Positions 5,341 to 7,020 of a DNA stretch of 7,020 nt are shown in pieces. This DNA is from Dehalococcoidales bacterium (GTDB taxonomy: Bacteria > Chloroflexota > Dehalococcoidia > Dehalococcoidales > Fen-1064), in contig JAQTPO010000103.1 of NCBI GenBank assembly GCA_028712845.1, positions 1 to 7,020 of the forward strand. The letters run 5' to 3'. A program made the translations under genes and the position numbers. The notes under the pieces are model-generated. The model made no database searches, was not told the DNA's origin, and saw only the letters and a list, made by a program, of their open reading frames with translations. Positions within the stretch are counted from its first letter, which is position 1; every line of letters starts with the position of its first letter.

Positions 5341-6564
5341 TCACTGTTTTTCCTTCTTAGCGCCAGTTTGTTCCTTACGATTAAACGGTTTCCTGATAGA
5401 ACTGAGAGCTCTGGCAAAAAGTTTTTGTCCCATCAATCTGCTAACGACATCGGCATGCCAGTCAAACGACAGTTCCTCAGCCTGACGAAACTCCTCGATA
5501 ATACCGGTAGATTCCAGTAGTCCGAATGCCTTATCAACCTGATGGTCATTGAGCATCTCATAGGCTTTTCTTGCCCAATAGCCTGTCCTCAATTCACGAG
5601 CCAGCTTTCTGCGCCAGGCTCGCTCATAACCGGCTAAGGCGTCGGCGGAAAGATTATCTGACTCCAGCGCGCGATGCAGAGTATTAGCCGCAATATCCGC
5701 ACATATCAAACCGAAATAAATACCGCCGCCGGTAATGGGTTTGACCTGTCCGGCAGCCGTGCCGACTACGAGTAAATTATCGCTGTGCGTATGAGGCAGC
5801 GGCTTCAGAGACACTCCTCCATAAGTCAACCTGACATCGGCTGAGGTTATTTTACCGCCAGCGACCAGAGAGGCAAGCAATTTCCTGAGATAGAATGGCG
5901 AATCGCGCCGTGATAAGAGACCGGCCAAAGCTTTTCCCGGTGAGGTGGGCACCAGCCAGGCGAAAAATTCCGGCGCTATTTTACTGCCGAAATAAACCTC
6001 TACCTCACTAATGTCCTTCGTATCCACTTCTGCCTGAGCACCCATCACAAAATCACCGGCGCCGCCGAGACCGAGATTATCCAGCAATTGCGTCCCAAAA
6101 CCGGTAGCAACTACTATTGCCCTGCTTTGCAAGGTCAGTGTCTCTCCCTGGCGGAAGATTTCTACCTTCGCTTGCGCTTTCCGGCACTCGATACCTTTAA
6201 CATTGCAATCGAAAAGATATTCGGCGCCTGATTTCTGTGCTCTTTCTGCCCATGCCTGATTGAAAGCGGTCCGGTTCAAGACGGCTACCTGTGGTTCGTC
6301 ACGCTGAATGCGGATGGTCTTTCCTGAAGGGGGAAACAACTGCGCGCCGTTTACCCAGCGGGAGATGACATTCGGGGGGATAGAATATTTTTCACAACAT
6401 TCCCGGCTTACCAGCCCGGTACAGCAAACAACACCATCAAGGGTTTTCTTTCTCTCCACCACACCGATATTGTGTCCCATCTCAGCCAGTTTGTAAGCAA
6501 TCTGGCTGCCGGTTGGTCCGGCGCCAACGACCACAACATCGTAAGAATTCGTTTTCCCAACCAT
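5341..6564 (-). CDS. Geranylgeranyl reductase-family FAD-dependent oxidoreductase
   Basis: A 407-residue flavoprotein. The N-terminal Rossmann motif is VVVVGAGPTGSQIAYKLAE (10-28), with E37 (VVERK) set to bind the FAD ribose. Next comes a CCTG motif (47-50), where GGR-family proteins carry a conserved cysteine. ATGFG (152-156) and VGTAAGQVKPITGGGIYFG (266-284) are the second and third FAD-contact regions. FFAWLVP (199-205) matches the family's YxWxFP-like substrate strand. Members reduce isoprenoid double bonds in membrane lipids, quinones or chlorophyll side chains; the substrate here is unknown. No membrane helix is evident, and the C-terminus ends in a K/E/Q-rich tail. The ATG at 6562-6564 has only a weak AGG upstream, and no convincing promoter is seen between it and repeat copy B. 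It is the first gene of a unit with the GreA-fusion gene. Confidence 0.9.
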   Translation of the reverse strand: MVGKTNSYDVVVVGAGPTGSQIAYKLAEMGHNIGVVERKKTLDGVVCCTGLVSRECCEKYSIPPNVISRWVNGAQLFPPSGKTIRIQRDEPQVAVLNRTAFNQAWAERAQKSGAEYLFDCNVKGIECRKAQAKVEIFRQGETLTLQSRAIVVATGFGTQLLDNLGLGGAGDFVMGAQAEVDTKDISEVEVYFGSKIAPEFFAWLVPTSPGKALAGLLSRRDSPFYLRKLLASLVAGGKITSADVRLTYGGVSLKPLPHTHSDNLLVVGTAAGQVKPITGGGIYFGLICADIAANTLHRALESDNLSADALAGYERAWRRKLARELRTGYWARKAYEMLNDHQVDKAFGLLESTGIIEEFRQAEELSFDWHADVVSRLMGQKLFARALSSIRKPFNRKEQTGAKKEKQ

Positions 6565-6640
6565 AAACCTGAGATTAACCCCAAATATTAGCTTAACACG
6601 AATTGCTTATTTAGGCGAGTATTGAGCAAATAATGGTATT

Positions 6641-6798
6641 ACCATTGCGAGGTTCCCCTTCGGTTTTACTCAGGGTAAACTCCGTACCCGAAGCAATCCG
6701 ACCCCGTAGTGTCGTACTTAGGCCACTTTAAGTGGACTAATGTATTAACAGCAATGTCAGATTGCCACGCCCCGATGACATCGGAGACTCGCAATGGT
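6641..6798. repeat. MITE-like intergenic repeat, copy B
   Basis: A 158-bp element with perfect 11-bp terminal inverted repeats ACCATTGCGAG (6641-6651) and CTCGCAATGGT (6788-6798). It matches copy A in reverse orientation: 6642-6700 is identical to the reverse complement of 1448-1506. It carries the palindrome CCACTT-T-AAGTGG (6723-6735) and a hairpin CCGATG (6772-6777)/CATCGG (6779-6784). It lacks the roughly 95 bp found inside copy A, so it may be the simpler form. AATGGT just outside the left end (6632-6637) mirrors the element's edge. There is no ORF or transposase. Apart from this element and a promoter at 6885-6913, the 378-base gap holds only AT-rich sequence. Confidence 0.8.
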
Positions 6799-6884
6799 CT
6801 ATCATTAATTAACGTAAGCAAACAGAACAAAATTATTATTAGCAAATAGATAAAATTTTGAGTGACATTTTTGCAGGGTCTGAA

Positions 6885-6913
6885 TTGACGGCATTCTCCA
6901 GAAGTGCTATTTT
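6885..6913 (+). promoter_or_regulatory. Putative extended -10 promoter for the right-edge gene
   Basis: TTGACG (6885-6890) is followed after 17 bases by TATTTT (6908-6913), with TGC directly ahead of the -10 box (extended -10). The -35 matches 5/6 and the spacing is ideal. A start near 6920 would leave a leader of about 23 bases before the ATG at 6943, holding the ribosome site GAGGG at 6930-6934. It is the best promoter in the window. Confidence 0.6.
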
Positions 6914-6942
6914 AGGGACAAGCCTGATTGAGGGATGTGAAA

Positions 6943-7020
6943 ATGAACTCCGCGAAAAAGAAGCCATCCACAGCGATTAACAAGGGATTGCCGCCGCGCC
7001 GCCTTAGTAAACAGATTCAG
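6943..7020 (+). CDS. Start of an unidentified protein, cut by the window edge
   Basis: An ATG at 6943 opens a frame of 26 codons that is still open at the last base. The visible peptide is basic and begins MNSAKKKPSTAINKG, then LPPRRLSKQIQ. This is too little to name a family; there is no hydrophobic signal peptide, so a cytoplasmic protein is likely. Support comes from the upstream signals: GAGGG at 6930-6934, 8 bases before the ATG, and a well-spaced extended -10 promoter at 6885-6913. It is divergent from the flavoprotein gene, with repeat copy B between them. Confidence 0.55.
   Translation, partial: MNSAKKKPSTAINKGLPPRRLSKQIQ

Noticed and set aside
5066..5485. A 139-codon plus-strand frame across the GreA-fusion/flavoprotein junction.
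   Set aside because: It is antisense to two well-supported genes and shows no domain or ribosome site.
1232..6798. A composite transposon bounded by copies A and B.
   Set aside because: No transposase, integrase or resolvase gene lies between them and the enclosed genes are ordinary metabolic genes; an inversion fits better.

Overview
The window (7,020 bp, about 50% GC) looks like bacterial chromosome from an anaerobe. My best guess is a Dehalococcoidia-type Chloroflexota lineage. The guess rests on three things: a phenylacetate-CoA ligase-like gene near a LivG-type ABC ATPase, a geranylgeranyl-reductase-family flavoprotein, and many intergenic CATTGCGAG-type hairpin repeats. No rRNA or other marker gene is present, so this is tentative. 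I see no tRNA, rRNA, CRISPR array, transposase or phage gene.

Layout. Plus strand, 1-1121: the last 80 codons of a PaaK-type ligase, then a complete class I SAM-dependent methyltransferase. 1122-1576 holds no gene. It carries repeat copy A (1232-1506), a nested hairpin repeat inside A, and a second hairpin just beyond msrA; I see nothing in 1122-1231. Minus strand, 1577-6564: seven genes in three likely transcription units. Read in transcription order, unit 1 is a geranylgeranyl reductase-family flavoprotein followed by a GreA protein with an extra N-terminal domain. Unit 2 is a small Cys-rich protein overlapping a LivG-type ATPase. Unit 3 is a Coq7/ferritin-like protein followed by msrB and msrA. 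Repeat copy C (4355-4453) lies between units 1 and 2. 6565-6942 holds no gene. It carries repeat copy B (6641-6798), an AT-rich stretch and a good plus-strand promoter. This promoter serves a gene that starts at 6943 and runs off the window.

How the genes work together. Unit 3 reads as an oxidative-damage cassette: a probable di-iron protein plus both stereospecific methionine sulfoxide reductases. Unit 2 is an orphan piece of a branched-chain amino acid/organic-acid type ABC importer. Its permeases and binding protein are not in the window, but a CoA ligase gene lies at the left edge. Unit 1 pairs a flavoprotein reductase with a transcript-cleavage factor, with no obvious functional link.

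The most notable structural point is that repeat copies A and B are in opposite orientation, share a 59-bp identical core, and enclose exactly the minus-strand gene block, while the genes outside are on the plus strand. This is what an inversion between the two repeats would leave. The other points of interest are the repeat family itself and the GreA fusion, whose N-terminal domain resembles a tyrosine-recombinase core-binding domain.
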